Part shown: piece after piece, positions 43,393-52,335 of the stretch | How positions within the stretch are numbered: the first letter of the stretch is position 1 | How the letters are laid out: each line of letters opens with the position of its first letter | Source: Chloroflexota bacterium | Lineage (GTDB): Bacteria > Chloroflexota > Anaerolineae > Aggregatilineales > Phototrophicaceae | DNA length: 64,000 nt | NCBI GenBank assembly: GCA_020161935.1 | Contig: JAIUNI010000003.1 | Location: 496,001-560,000 of the forward strand | Direction of reading: 5' to 3' | Translations under genes and position numbers: made by a program | Notes under the pieces: model-generated | Databases searched by the model: none | What the model was told of the DNA's origin: nothing | What the model saw: only the letters and a program-made list of their open reading frames with translations

Positions 43393-44499
43393 TTACCCTT
43401 GTACGAAGTGTGTTCGTGCCGGGGAACGGGTTCCCACCCGCGTCATAATCGCCGCGCCGAAGCCGACTGTCCCCACCACCAGCGGCACGAGGATGCCTAA
43501 GATCGGGCCGAAGGGCAGCACGGTGAGCAGCGTCCAGATGAGGAACAAACCGAGCGAACCGGCGATGACCGTCAGCATCGGCGGGCTGTGGCGGCGGGCG
43601 AACCCCCGCAGCAGCCAATCGCCTGCCAGCAGCGCCAGCGTCACCCAGCCGACCGCGAACAGTAAACCCAGCGGCAGCGAAAGCAGCGCCGCAACCGGCA
43701 GCAGTACCAACCCCAGCGGCGGCAGCACCGCAATGACGACCACCACACCGCCCGCGAGCGCCAGCATCAACACCTGCGTGACGCAGCCCACCCGTGCCGA
43801 TTTGCCGGGCAGGTTACGAACCGCCTGCGACATGAACCCGAACGGACGCGGGAAGATCGACACAATCACCCCCGCCAGCGCCGAAAGGCCGAGCGCGAGG
43901 ATGCTGCTTAAGACGATCCCCCCCAACGAGAAGCCGCCCGCCATCGCTTGGCTGACGAAGGTGCCATCTCGCAGCGACTGCCACCCCGCGCGTTCTTCGT
44001 CGCCGCAGGTACGGCTCACCACATCATGCCCGCTCTCGTTAGTGATGTTGTTGACGCAGAATTCCAGATTACCGGTGTAGGATGCGCCGGGAAGAATATC
44101 CAGTTTATCCGCCACCACGCTCAGATTACCGCTGATCTGCCCCGCGAGAATGATGTGGCTGCCGATCAAATCCGCGTCGCCTTTGATGAGTGCGCCCTCG
44201 CTGATGGTCACGCTGCCGCCCATCGCCGTCAGGTCGCCATCCACCTGCCCATCGACCGTGATGCTGCTGCGCCCGACCAGCGCGGCATCCGCCAGCACAT
44301 GGCTGCCAGCCGCCAACTGCGCCGTATCCGCTAGCACGAATAAGTCGTCCGTTTTGATGGTGTCGAGGGTATAAGATGAGGTGAAAACAGGGCGGTTCTC
44401 GTCGCTGCTGGCCGGTTGGTGCAGCACCGCGCGGCTGACCGTACCCCCTACCACGAGCAGAACCATGAATGCAGCAGCGAAAACCAGCAGCTTACGCAC
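43393..44499 (-). CDS. Bactofilin-like (polymer-forming cytoskeletal) domain fused to membrane spans
   Basis: 368 residues from a GTG. An N-terminal span or signal (about 6-25) precedes a right-handed beta-helix-like stretch with the bactofilin rhythm: GRSSITVDGQVDGDLTAMGG, ISEGALIKGDADLIG and LAGQISGNLSV. A cysteine pair (EFCVNN, SRTCGD) follows, and then about five membrane spans with GIVLSSILALGLSALAG. The beta-helix would be outside the membrane, unlike classical cytoplasmic bactofilins. It belongs to the sigma-factor operon. Confidence 0.82.
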   Translation of the reverse strand: MRKLLVFAAAFMVLLVVGGTVSRAVLHQPASSDENRPVFTSSYTLDTIKTDDLFVLADTAQLAAGSHVLADAALVGRSSITVDGQVDGDLTAMGGSVTISEGALIKGDADLIGSHIILAGQISGNLSVVADKLDILPGASYTGNLEFCVNNITNESGHDVVSRTCGDEERAGWQSLRDGTFVSQAMAGGFSLGGIVLSSILALGLSALAGVIVSIFPRPFGFMSQAVRNLPGKSARVGCVTQVLMLALAGGVVVVIAVLPPLGLVLLPVAALLSLPLGLLFAVGWVTLALLAGDWLLRGFARRHSPPMLTVIAGSLGLFLIWTLLTVLPFGPILGILVPLVVGTVGFGAAIMTRVGTRSPARTHFVQG

Positions 44500-44514
44500 G
44501 ATGAGTCCGAACCT

Positions 44515-44682
44515 TTACAGCCGCTTCCACAGGTACAGGGTCGCGACAATTCCGAGGGTGATAATGACCAACGACTGAATAATGTTTAGCGTGTAGGTCA
44601 GGCCATTCGGGTTAATGATGAGCAGGATGATAAACGCCAGCAGCACGATCAGCGCCAGCGTCCGGTTGTTCATCTGTTTCAT
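44515..44682 (-). CDS. Small two-span membrane protein (55 residues)
   Basis: A 55-codon frame starting MKQMNNRTLALIVLL with GGGAG about 10 bases upstream of the ATG (a second ATG is three codons in). Two hydrophobic stretches surround a short NPNG turn, and it ends in WKRL. It fills the space between the anti-sigma gene and the bactofilin-like gene without overlap (5 and 15 bases), so it is very likely a real member of the operon, perhaps a regulator or partner of either neighbour. Confidence 0.68.
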   Translation of the reverse strand: MKQMNNRTLALIVLLAFIILLIINPNGLTYTLNIIQSLVIITLGIVATLYLWKRL

Positions 44683-44687
44683 CGTGA

Positions 44688-45233
44688 TTAGCTCCCTTCG
44701 CCTTTGTCTTGCTCGACCGACTTTAACAGCCAGAACAGCATGATCGGCACGACCGAGATGATGAGCAGCGGAGCCTGCGGGTAGTCTTGTAGAACGGATT
44801 TCGCGCCTTCAACCAGCGCATCCAGCATACCGACCACCAGCGCCAGCAGGTTCGCGATCTGCTGCAAGATGATGTTGAGCGCCGCCGCGCTGCCAATCGC
44901 CGACAGGAATAGGCTAATCGCCACCGTGAGAACCGGCAGCGCCACCAGCACCACCAGCGCCAAACCGAGCGCCACCGCCCCGCTGGAAGCCGTCGAAAGT
45001 TGACGCGGGTTCATGGTTTGCGCCAGTTTCGCCATGATGCCCAGTGCCAGCCGTGCCGGTGCGCGTTCGTGCGGCGCGGCCCGCAGCATCTCGTCTACTT
45101 TTTGTAAACGGTTGAACTGTTTGCTGCCCACCGCGTCGCCGTCAAGCTGCTGCCGGAGTTTTTCGAGCAGTTCCGGCGAAAGCGCCTGGTCGAGCGCCTC
45201 CTGCATCAGTTGTCGTTGTCGTTCGTCTGCCAT
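44688..45233 (-). CDS. Putative anti-sigma factor lacking zinc cysteines
   Basis: 181 residues. The N-terminal helical part (LSPELLEKLRQQLDGD, FNRLQKVDEMLRAAP) resembles the helices of an anti-sigma domain but lacks the HxxxCxxC zinc motif. Two or three membrane spans follow (about 85-110, 115-140, 155-175). The ATG starts directly after the sigma-factor stop (TAAATG), so the two proteins are probably made in equal amounts. The call rests on gene order as much as on sequence. Confidence 0.68.
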   Translation of the reverse strand: MADERQRQLMQEALDQALSPELLEKLRQQLDGDAVGSKQFNRLQKVDEMLRAAPHERAPARLALGIMAKLAQTMNPRQLSTASSGAVALGLALVVLVALPVLTVAISLFLSAIGSAAALNIILQQIANLLALVVGMLDALVEGAKSVLQDYPQAPLLIISVVPIMLFWLLKSVEQDKGEGS

Positions 45234-45827
45234 TTATAATCCCTCCATCAAGGGATCACCCAGCCGTGCTGCCGAGTCTGAACCCAATTTATCGGCAAGC
45301 GCCTGCCGTGCGCGGAAAAGGCGGCTCTTTACCGCGCTTTCGGTGGTATCCATAATGTCCGCAATCTCCGCATAGGAATAATCGTACCAGTAGCGCAGCA
45401 CCACCACCGCCCGATAGTCCGGGCTGAGGTTGTTCAGCATCCCCTGAATAGCGATACTTTGTTCCTTATTCAGCGTCGCCGGTTCCGGTTCGGGGTCATC
45501 GCTGTGCAGGGCAAGGCGGTCAGCGACCGGCTCGTCGTCCAGCGACATCCATTGCAGCCGGCGGCGGCGCAAACGGTCGATGCAGTAGTTGGATGCGATG
45601 CTCAGTAACCATGTCTTAAACGAACGCGCCGGATCATAGCGTGTGAGGTTCAAATACGCGCGGAGGAAAGCCTCCTGCGCTGCGTCCTCGGCCTCGCCCC
45701 GTTCACCCAGCATCCGGTAACACAGGTTGTACACGGCATCCTGATAAGCGTAAACAATGTCGGCGAATGCATCTTGGTTGCCTTCAAGGGCTGCATTCAC
45801 CCATTCAAGTGTGGTCGGATCAGACAT
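45234..45827 (-). CDS. ECF-type RNA polymerase sigma factor
   Basis: 197 residues from the ATG at 45827 (GAGAAG upstream). Region 2 has AFADIVYAYQDAVYNLCYRM, GEAEDAAQEAFLRAYLNL and the -10-recognition part FKTWLLSIASNYCIDRLRRR. After a linker, region 4 has LSPDYRAVVVLRYWYDYSYAEIA with the helix-turn-helix TTESAVKSRLFRARQAL. It directs transcription of an envelope-linked set, presumably including the genes that follow it, and is held by the downstream anti-sigma protein. Confidence 0.93.
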   Translation of the reverse strand: MSDPTTLEWVNAALEGNQDAFADIVYAYQDAVYNLCYRMLGERGEAEDAAQEAFLRAYLNLTRYDPARSFKTWLLSIASNYCIDRLRRRRLQWMSLDDEPVADRLALHSDDPEPEPATLNKEQSIAIQGMLNNLSPDYRAVVVLRYWYDYSYAEIADIMDTTESAVKSRLFRARQALADKLGSDSAARLGDPLMEGL

Positions 45828-46263
45828 GCTTCTCGTCCCGATGGTCTGCCGCGTCACGACATGCCGGACGCGGTATCTGATAGCACTATACGCAGCAGCT
45901 TTGATAAAGGTTGCAATCCTGCTACGTTTGAAGAGACTGAAATGTTCAGTTTTCCTCCGTTAATTGGATTCCCTTATCAATAAAATTGTTGTGGTTGGCG
46001 GTCGGACGCGCTGTCTCGCGTCCCTACACCACAAACACCTATTTTTGTAGGAGACACCTACGTGTGCTCCCTTTTTGTAACCTATCCATAAAATGGCTGC
46101 TGAGGTTTATTCGAATGGCATGAAAAATGAAATCATTCTAACCGCAAACAAACCGGACAGGGATCAGTGTACTATATCCTCGCCGTAAACCCTACGCTAA
46201 AGTGTTAACAGAAAATTGCTCTCTTTACGGGGTTTAACACTTTATGATGTGCAGGGGGTTATG
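45828..46263. other. Divergent intergenic region with repeat and inverted repeat
   Basis: About 435 bases between the sigma-factor operon and the first dockerin gene. It holds two GTAGGG-family palindromes (46003-46027, CGGACGCGCTGTCTCGCGTC; 46047-46072, GTAGGAGACACCTACGTGTG) and, near the right end, a 10-base inverted repeat listed separately. No further gene is visible. Confidence 0.65.
46199..46243 (+). promoter_or_regulatory. 10-base inverted repeat at the promoter of the dockerin gene
   Basis: AAAGTGTTAA (46199-46208) and TTAACACTTT (46234-46243) are exact inverted copies 25 bases apart, 20 bases before the chosen start codon. It could be a regulator binding site used as a loop, or an RNA stem in the 5' leader. 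It resembles no repeat family in the window. Confidence 0.45.
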
Positions 46264-48252
46264 ATGTGGCGGCGTTATTTTTCACTCGGTTTATTCGGAT
46301 TAACGACCTTATTATTGGGTATCGGCTTGCGGCTTCCCACCACCGTAGAAGCCAACAGCGGCTTAAATGATGTGCAGCAGGGCGGCGGCGGTGCGTCGCT
46401 GGTCGTGCAGGTCACACCACCCACGCAGTTGTTCGGCGGGAATGTCACGGCGGCGCTGCGGCTGACCAACGTCACCAACCTCTACGGCTTGCAGGTCGAT
46501 TGTACGGTGAACGCCGCCGTCTTGCAGGGGCAAACCCGCACCGATGGCACGGTCTTTACACCCTCCAACAGCTTTATCCTCGACAGCGGCTACCAGTCGG
46601 GCGGCACATGGTCGGTCACGGGCAGCTTGCTCAACCCCGCGCCAGCCTTCAGCGGGTCAGCCGTCGCCTTCACGCTGAACTATAAGGTCGTGGGTGCGGG
46701 CAGCACGGGCGTGAACTGCGTGGCACAGGCTGTGGACGCGAACGGTAATCCGATGACGCTCACCGTCACCAACGGCAGCGTGACCGGCATCATCCCGACT
46801 CCGACCGCCATCCCGCAGACACCGACCGCCACGCCCACCGCGACCACCGTCCCACCCACCGCGACCAAAACACCGACACCAACCCCCACCGCCACCAATA
46901 CACCGGCACCGACCAACACGCCGACCAATACACCGGTGCCACCCACCGCGACTCCTATCACCGGAAGCGTTGGCGGTGTGGTCAATTACGAGAAACGCGC
47001 CAACCAATCCGGCATCGTGGTCAAGCTGCTGCTCGGCGGCTCGACAGGCTCGATCATCAGCGAACAAACCACCGGCGCGAACGGCGCGTTCCAGTTCCCC
47101 AACGTGGCGGCTGGCGGTTATGCCGTCACCATGACGGGCGCGGGGCATCTCGGTGCGGTCTACAGCTTCACCCTCGGCGCGGGTGGTATCACCCTCAACA
47201 CCGTTACCCTGTTGGCGGGTAATCCTGATGGCAACAGCATCATCGACCTTGCCGACGCGGGGCTGATTGGCGCGAATTACCAAGTGAATGCCCCACCCGC
47301 ACCCGCCAGCGCCGACTTCAACGCTGATGGGGTCATTAACCTGCTCGACCTCGTGCTGGTCGGGAAGAACTTTGGCAAAGCCACCCAAACCATTAACCAG
47401 CAGGTCGCCAGCACTGGCCCGACCATCGGCAACTGTCCGGTGTTCCCTGCCGACAACCCGTGGAATCAATTGGTGACGAACTTACCCGTTCACCCCAACT
47501 CGGCGAACTTCATCAACAGCATCAGCGCCAGCCGCACCAACCTGCATCCCGACTTCGGCTCGAATCCTGACTACGGTATCCCGTATGTGCTGGTCAACGG
47601 CACACAGCCCAAAGTACCGATCACCTTCACCGCTTACGGCGACGAAAGCGACCCCGGCCCGTACCCCATCCCACCGAATGCGCCGGTCGAAGCCGGTGGT
47701 GACCGTCATGTCCTCGCGGTCGATACCGACAACTGCAAGCTGTACGAGATGTTCAACTCGCAGTTCAACGGCACGGGCTGGAATGCCGACTCCGGTGCGG
47801 TCTTTGACTTCCGCTCCAACGCGCTGCGGACGCTGGGTTGGACGAGCGCTGACGCGGCTGGTCTGCCGATCTTCCCCGGCCTCGTGCGCTACGACGAAAT
47901 TCAAACGGGGGTGATTAAACACGCCCTGCGCTTCACCGTCCAAACCTCGCAGCGAGCGTATATCCTGCCCGCCACGCACTTCGCCTCGTCCAGCACCAAC
48001 GCTAACCTGCCGCCGATGGGTTTGCGGCTGCGGTTGAAGGCCAGCTTCAACATCAGCGGCTATACCGGCGCGTCACGGGTCATCCTTCAGGCGCTCAAGG
48101 ACTACGGCATGATCGTCGCCGACAACGGCTCAAGCTGGTTCATCAGCGGCGCGACCGACGGTCGTTGGAATGACACCGACCTCAACCAGCTTAAGGGTGT
48201 CGCGGGCAGCAACTTCGAGGTCGTCTACACCGGCGACCCGATCACCCAATGA
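46264..48252 (+). CDS. Secreted cohesin-like / dockerin protein with unknown C-terminal domain
   Basis: 662 residues from the ATG at 46264 (the ATG just before it is also possible; AGGGGG upstream). A signal segment is followed by a cohesin-like domain (about 40-178, LYGLQVDCTVNAAVLQG), a Thr/Pro linker (TPTPTPTATNTPAPTNT), a carboxypeptidase-regulatory-like beta domain (about 237-315) and a type I dockerin with two calcium loops (NPDGNSIIDLADAGLIG, ADFNADGVINLLDLVLVG). The C-terminal 275 residues (PADNPWNQLVTNLPV to the end) are a separate domain I have seen in uncharacterised secreted proteins. The cohesin-to-dockerin block is shared with the next gene. Confidence 0.85.
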   Translation: MWRRYFSLGLFGLTTLLLGIGLRLPTTVEANSGLNDVQQGGGGASLVVQVTPPTQLFGGNVTAALRLTNVTNLYGLQVDCTVNAAVLQGQTRTDGTVFTPSNSFILDSGYQSGGTWSVTGSLLNPAPAFSGSAVAFTLNYKVVGAGSTGVNCVAQAVDANGNPMTLTVTNGSVTGIIPTPTAIPQTPTATPTATTVPPTATKTPTPTPTATNTPAPTNTPTNTPVPPTATPITGSVGGVVNYEKRANQSGIVVKLLLGGSTGSIISEQTTGANGAFQFPNVAAGGYAVTMTGAGHLGAVYSFTLGAGGITLNTVTLLAGNPDGNSIIDLADAGLIGANYQVNAPPAPASADFNADGVINLLDLVLVGKNFGKATQTINQQVASTGPTIGNCPVFPADNPWNQLVTNLPVHPNSANFINSISASRTNLHPDFGSNPDYGIPYVLVNGTQPKVPITFTAYGDESDPGPYPIPPNAPVEAGGDRHVLAVDTDNCKLYEMFNSQFNGTGWNADSGAVFDFRSNALRTLGWTSADAAGLPIFPGLVRYDEIQTGVIKHALRFTVQTSQRAYILPATHFASSSTNANLPPMGLRLRLKASFNISGYTGASRVILQALKDYGMIVADNGSSWFISGATDGRWNDTDLNQLKGVAGSNFEVVYTGDPITQ

Positions 48253-48265
48253 TGAACTAATTTTC

Positions 48266-48343
48266 GTAGGGGAGGGGCTGACCCTCCCGTGAATTTGTTT
48301 CTTTTCCCCTCCCTGTTACTACGGGGAGGGGTTAGGGGTGGGG
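48266..48343. repeat. Adjacent GTAGGG and GAGGG palindromic repeats
   Basis: GTAGGGGAGGGGCTGACCCT with CCCGTG (48266-48291), then CCCCTCCCTGTTACTACGGG with GAGGGGTTAGGGGTGGGG (48306-48343). Two families lie side by side between the two dockerin genes. Confidence 0.75.
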
Positions 48344-48392
48344 TCGTTATGAGTATTCACCAGACGAACAGAATGTCAGCTAAGGAAGCCAA

Positions 48393-51300
48393 ATGATTAA
48401 AAGACGAATATGGGGGACAACCGCAGCCTTGTGTCTGCTGTTGGTGACAACACTCCTACTTTCAACATCACTGGTCGTCCAAGCCGCCGACCCGCTGACC
48501 ATCTACGGCGATGGCTTGCTGTCCGGCTGGGCGAATTGGTCGTGGAATACCACCATCAACGTCAGCGCCACCACGCCCGTTCATGGGGGCAGCCGGTCAC
48601 TGTCCACCAAATACGACGCGGCGTGGGCAGGGCTTTACCTGCGCTCAGGTGCCGCGCTGCCCGCTGGCTACGACACCCTGCGCTTCTGGGTGAACGGTGG
48701 CACAGGCGGTCAGCAAGTTAAGATCGCTTTCTACGACGTGAACAGTAACGCCGTCGAGGGTAAGGTGGTGCAAGCCGCCGCGAATACATGGACGCAGGTG
48801 GATGTGCCGCTGGCGGTGTTCGGCTCCAGCAGCAGCCTGTGGGGCATCGTCTGGCAGGAAAACACGGGCAACGCCCAACCGGTTTTCTACCTTGATGACA
48901 TCCAACTGCTGACGCTGGGTGTCGCCCCGCAGCCCACGCAAACCGGCCTCACCTTATCAGTAGATGCGGCTGCCGCGCGGCGACCCATCAGCCCCTACAT
49001 CTACGGCCTGAACTTCGCCGACCCCGCGCTGGCTGCCGACATCAAACTGCCGGTCAACCGTTGGGGTGGCAACTCGACGACGCGCTACAACTTCAAACTC
49101 GACACCCACAGCACCGCTTCCGATTGGTACTTCGAGAATATTCCTGACGACAACGCTAACCCCGCCGCGCTGCCCAACGGCTCCGGCGCGGATAACTTCG
49201 TGGCCGCCAACAAAGGGCGCGGCACGGATACCGTTATGACGCTGCCCCTCATCGGCTGGACACCCAAGAGCCGCGCTTATGCCTGCGGTTTCAGCGTCAC
49301 CAAGTATGGCGCACAGCAGGGTACCGACCCCTACCGCCCCGACTGCGGCAACGGCGTGAAACCCGACGGCAGCTTCGTCACCGGCAATAACCCGACTGAT
49401 ACTAGTCTCGCCATCACCCCCGCCTTCGTGCAGGAGTGGATCGCCCACCTCAAGGGGACGTTCGGCGCGTCGGGTTCCGGCGGCGTGCGCTTCTATAACC
49501 TCGACAACGAGCCGATGCTCTGGAACTCCACCCACCGCGATGTGCATCCTGCGCCCCTCAGCTACGACGAACTGCGCGACCGCACCTACCAGTATGGCGC
49601 GGCGGTCAAAGCGGCTGACCCGGCTGCCCAGACGCTCGGCCCGGTCGAGTGGGGCTGGACAGGTTACTTCTACTCGGCGCTGGACGCGGCATCTGGCGGC
49701 GCGTGGTGGAACAATCCGGTTGACCGCAACGCCCACGGTGGCATGGAACTGACGGCGTGGTATCTCGACCAGATGAAAAAGTACGAACAGGCCAACGGTG
49801 TCCGCATCCTCGACTACCTCGACCTGCACTACTACCCGCAGGCGGGCGGGGTCGCCCTCACGGGTGCCGGTGGTCAAGCCACGCAGGACTTACGGCTGCG
49901 TTCCACCCGTTCGCTCTGGGACCCCACCTACGTCGATGAAAGCTGGATCGCCGATGAAATCCGCATGATCCCCCGGATGCGCGATTGGGTGAACACCTAC
50001 TACCCCGGCACCAAGCTGGCGATGACCGAGTATAACTTCGGCGGCTTGGAACACATCAACGGCGCGCTCACGCAGGCCGATGTCCTCGGCATCTTTGGCC
50101 GCGAAGGGCTGGATTTGGCGACCATGTGGGACCCGCCTACCGCCGCCCAGCCAGCCGCCTATGCCTTCCGCATGTACCGCAACTACAACGGGCTGGGTGG
50201 CATGTTCGGCGAGACCAGCGTGAGCGCCACCAGCGCCGACCAAGCCAAGCTCTCGGTGTACGCCGCCCTCCGTGCCGACGGTGCGCTGACGGTGATGGTC
50301 ATCAACAAAACGGGTAACGGGCAGACCAGCAGCCTCAATCTGGCGAACTTCTCCGCCGCTGCCGCACAGGTCTACACCTACAGCGCCGCCAACCTCAGCC
50401 AGATCGTGCGCGGTGCGGATGTACCCGTGAACGCTGGCAGCATCAGCACCACCTATCCGGCGCAGTCGATCACGCTGTTGGTCATCCCATCCGGCGCACC
50501 GCTGCCAACCGCCTCGCCCACGCTCGTTCCCAGCGCCACCAACACCAACACGCCCACCGTGACCGCAACCGTTACCATGACCAAGACGCTTACGCCCACG
50601 GTAACGGCGACCAAAACATTGACACCCACATCGACCGTGGTTCTCCCGACTGCCACCGCAACCGCGACGGCGACCGTCCCCACATCGACCATTCCGCCAA
50701 TCGCGACCACTGCTCCCACCTTGACTGCCACGCCCAACGGCCCAACCGTCACCATCGAGGTCAGTCCGGCGAGCGGCGCGGTCGGCTCCACCGTGAAAGC
50801 CGCCTTGAAGGTCAGCGGCATCAGCAGCTTGTATGGCTTGCAGGCCGACTGTCAGGTGAACGCGGCTGTCCTCACCGGCACCGGTGTCACAGCAGGCGAC
50901 ATCTTTAGCAGCAGCAACAGCTTCATCGTGAATGACGGCTTCAAACCCGATGGGAAATGGTCGGTCGCGGGCAGCTTGCTCAATCCGGCTCCGGCCTTCA
51001 ATGGCGCGGGTACGGCCTTCACCTTAAACTTCTCGGTCGTGGGCGCGGGTCAAACCGCAGTCAACTGCGCGGTACTGGCGGTTGATCTGGATGGCAGCGT
51101 CCTGCCGCTCACGGTGAACAACAGCTCTTTTTTAGCCGTTGAGCCGTCGGGGGCGACGGTGACCGCTACCGTCGTCCCACCGACTGCCACCGCAGCGCCG
51201 CCCAGCGCCACGCCGCTGCCCACGCTGACCTTTACCCCCTCGCCGACACTCACGCCGGTCGCGGGGGCCATCAGCGGTCAAGCGGCCTATGAGAAGCGCG

Positions 51301-51692
51301 GCGACCAATCCGGCATCACCGTCACCGTCTTAGTCGGTGATGCCAACGGCGCGGCCTATAGCACGGCGCAAACAGCGGCTGATGGCTCCTTCCGCTTCGA
51401 TGGCGTTCCGGCGGGTGTCTACTTCCTGCGCTTCACGGCGGCAGGGCATCTGCCAACCAGCACAACCGTCACCGTCGAGGCGGGGCAAGGCGCGGCGGCG
51501 CAGGTCACGCTCCTCGCGGGTGACATCGACGGCAGCGGCAGCATCGACCTGACCGACGCAGGTTTCATCGGCGCGAATTACCGTGTGCAGGTGCCGCCCG
51601 CGCCCGCCGCAGCCGACCTCAACGGCGACGGTTTCATCAACCTCGTCGATCTCGTCCTCGTCGGTAAAAACTTCGGCAAAACCGGCGGCTGA
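48393..51692 (+). CDS. Multidomain GH44 endoglucanase with cohesin-like and dockerin modules
   Basis: 1099 residues. Order: signal peptide (1-31); CBM-like beta-sandwich (about 32-175); GH44 catalytic domain (about 187-700) opening ISPYIYGLNF and NRWGGNSTTRYNF, with acid/base Glu373 in LDNEPM and nucleophile Glu546 in MTEYNFGG, 173 residues apart; Thr/Pro linker; cohesin-like domain (about 786-920); second linker; regulatory-like beta domain; type I dockerin (DGSGSIDLTDAGFIGANY and NGDGFINLVDLVLVG). GH44 enzymes cut cellulose, xyloglucan or similar beta-glucans outside the cell. AGGAAG precedes the ATG. Confidence 0.93.
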   Translation: MIKRRIWGTTAALCLLLVTTLLLSTSLVVQAADPLTIYGDGLLSGWANWSWNTTINVSATTPVHGGSRSLSTKYDAAWAGLYLRSGAALPAGYDTLRFWVNGGTGGQQVKIAFYDVNSNAVEGKVVQAAANTWTQVDVPLAVFGSSSSLWGIVWQENTGNAQPVFYLDDIQLLTLGVAPQPTQTGLTLSVDAAAARRPISPYIYGLNFADPALAADIKLPVNRWGGNSTTRYNFKLDTHSTASDWYFENIPDDNANPAALPNGSGADNFVAANKGRGTDTVMTLPLIGWTPKSRAYACGFSVTKYGAQQGTDPYRPDCGNGVKPDGSFVTGNNPTDTSLAITPAFVQEWIAHLKGTFGASGSGGVRFYNLDNEPMLWNSTHRDVHPAPLSYDELRDRTYQYGAAVKAADPAAQTLGPVEWGWTGYFYSALDAASGGAWWNNPVDRNAHGGMELTAWYLDQMKKYEQANGVRILDYLDLHYYPQAGGVALTGAGGQATQDLRLRSTRSLWDPTYVDESWIADEIRMIPRMRDWVNTYYPGTKLAMTEYNFGGLEHINGALTQADVLGIFGREGLDLATMWDPPTAAQPAAYAFRMYRNYNGLGGMFGETSVSATSADQAKLSVYAALRADGALTVMVINKTGNGQTSSLNLANFSAAAAQVYTYSAANLSQIVRGADVPVNAGSISTTYPAQSITLLVIPSGAPLPTASPTLVPSATNTNTPTVTATVTMTKTLTPTVTATKTLTPTSTVVLPTATATATATVPTSTIPPIATTAPTLTATPNGPTVTIEVSPASGAVGSTVKAALKVSGISSLYGLQADCQVNAAVLTGTGVTAGDIFSSSNSFIVNDGFKPDGKWSVAGSLLNPAPAFNGAGTAFTLNFSVVGAGQTAVNCAVLAVDLDGSVLPLTVNNSSFLAVEPSGATVTATVVPPTATAAPPSATPLPTLTFTPSPTLTPVAGAISGQAAYEKRGDQSGITVTVLVGDANGAAYSTAQTAADGSFRFDGVPAGVYFLRFTAAGHLPTSTTVTVEAGQGAAAQVTLLAGDIDGSGSIDLTDAGFIGANYRVQVPPAPAAADLNGDGFINLVDLVLVGKNFGKTGG

Positions 51693-51699
51693 CAGAGCT

Positions 51700-52240
51700 T
51701 TAACGCAAAGGCGCAAAGACACCAAGAACGCAAAGATAGATTATAGGGGTTTGCCGCCAGCAACCCCCAACAAAACCCTTCTGCTTTTCTCTGTGTCCTC
51801 TGTGCCTCTGCGGTTAATCTTCTTCTCTCCCTCTTCCTCTGCGTTCTCCGCGTCTCTGCGGTTCACTCCTCTCCATCATCTCTCCGCCTTGAACTTGGCG
51901 TACTTGGCGACTTGGCGGTTAATCCTCTCCGTATTCCTCCGCGTCTCTGCGGTTAATCTTCTTCTCTCCCTCTCCGTATTCCTCTGTGTCCTCTGTGCCT
52001 CTGTGGTTAAATCTCTGCGTATTCCTCCGCGTCTCTGCGGTTAACTCCTCTCCATCATCTCTCTGCCTTGAACTTGGCGTGCTTGGCGACTTGGCGGTTA
52101 ATCCTCTCCGTATTCCTCCGCGTCCTCCGCGTCTCTGCGGTTAATCTTCTTCTCTCCCTTTCCGTATTCCTCTGTGTCCTCTGTGCCTCTGCGGTTTACT
52201 CTCTGTGTTCTTTGTGCCTTTGTGGTAAAGAATGTATTTG
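51700..52240. repeat. Long tract of CTCTGTG/TCTGCGGTTAA direct repeats
   Basis: About 540 bases made of phrases such as TCCTCCGCGTCTCTGCGGTT, CTCTGTGTCCTCTGTGCCTC and GGCGACTTGGCGGTTAATCC, repeated with small changes and interleaved with CCTTGAACTTGGCG. The halves around 51845-51965 and 52030-52150 are near copies of each other. Open frames crossing it are by-products. It lies between the GH44 gene and the second M23 gene. Confidence 0.85.
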
Positions 52241-52335
52241 CGTTTTATCCCCTTAAAACCTCATGAGCAATTTGCGAACCGCAGCCCATCCCCCACTATA
52301 CTGGGATGCAAAATGGATTGTAATGAGGTTAGACT

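Noticed and set aside
46657..49877. Minus-strand frames of 270 and 306 codons
   Set aside because: They are antisense to the two dockerin genes, with no ribosome sites and no protein-like motifs.
51700..52240. CRISPR array
   Set aside because: The repeats are adjacent and variable, with no spacers of even length and no cas genes in the window.
51583..52256. Plus-strand frames of 153 and 62 codons rich in Leu/Ser/Val
   Set aside because: They read through the CTCTGTG repeat tract and repeat the same peptide; no start site or family.
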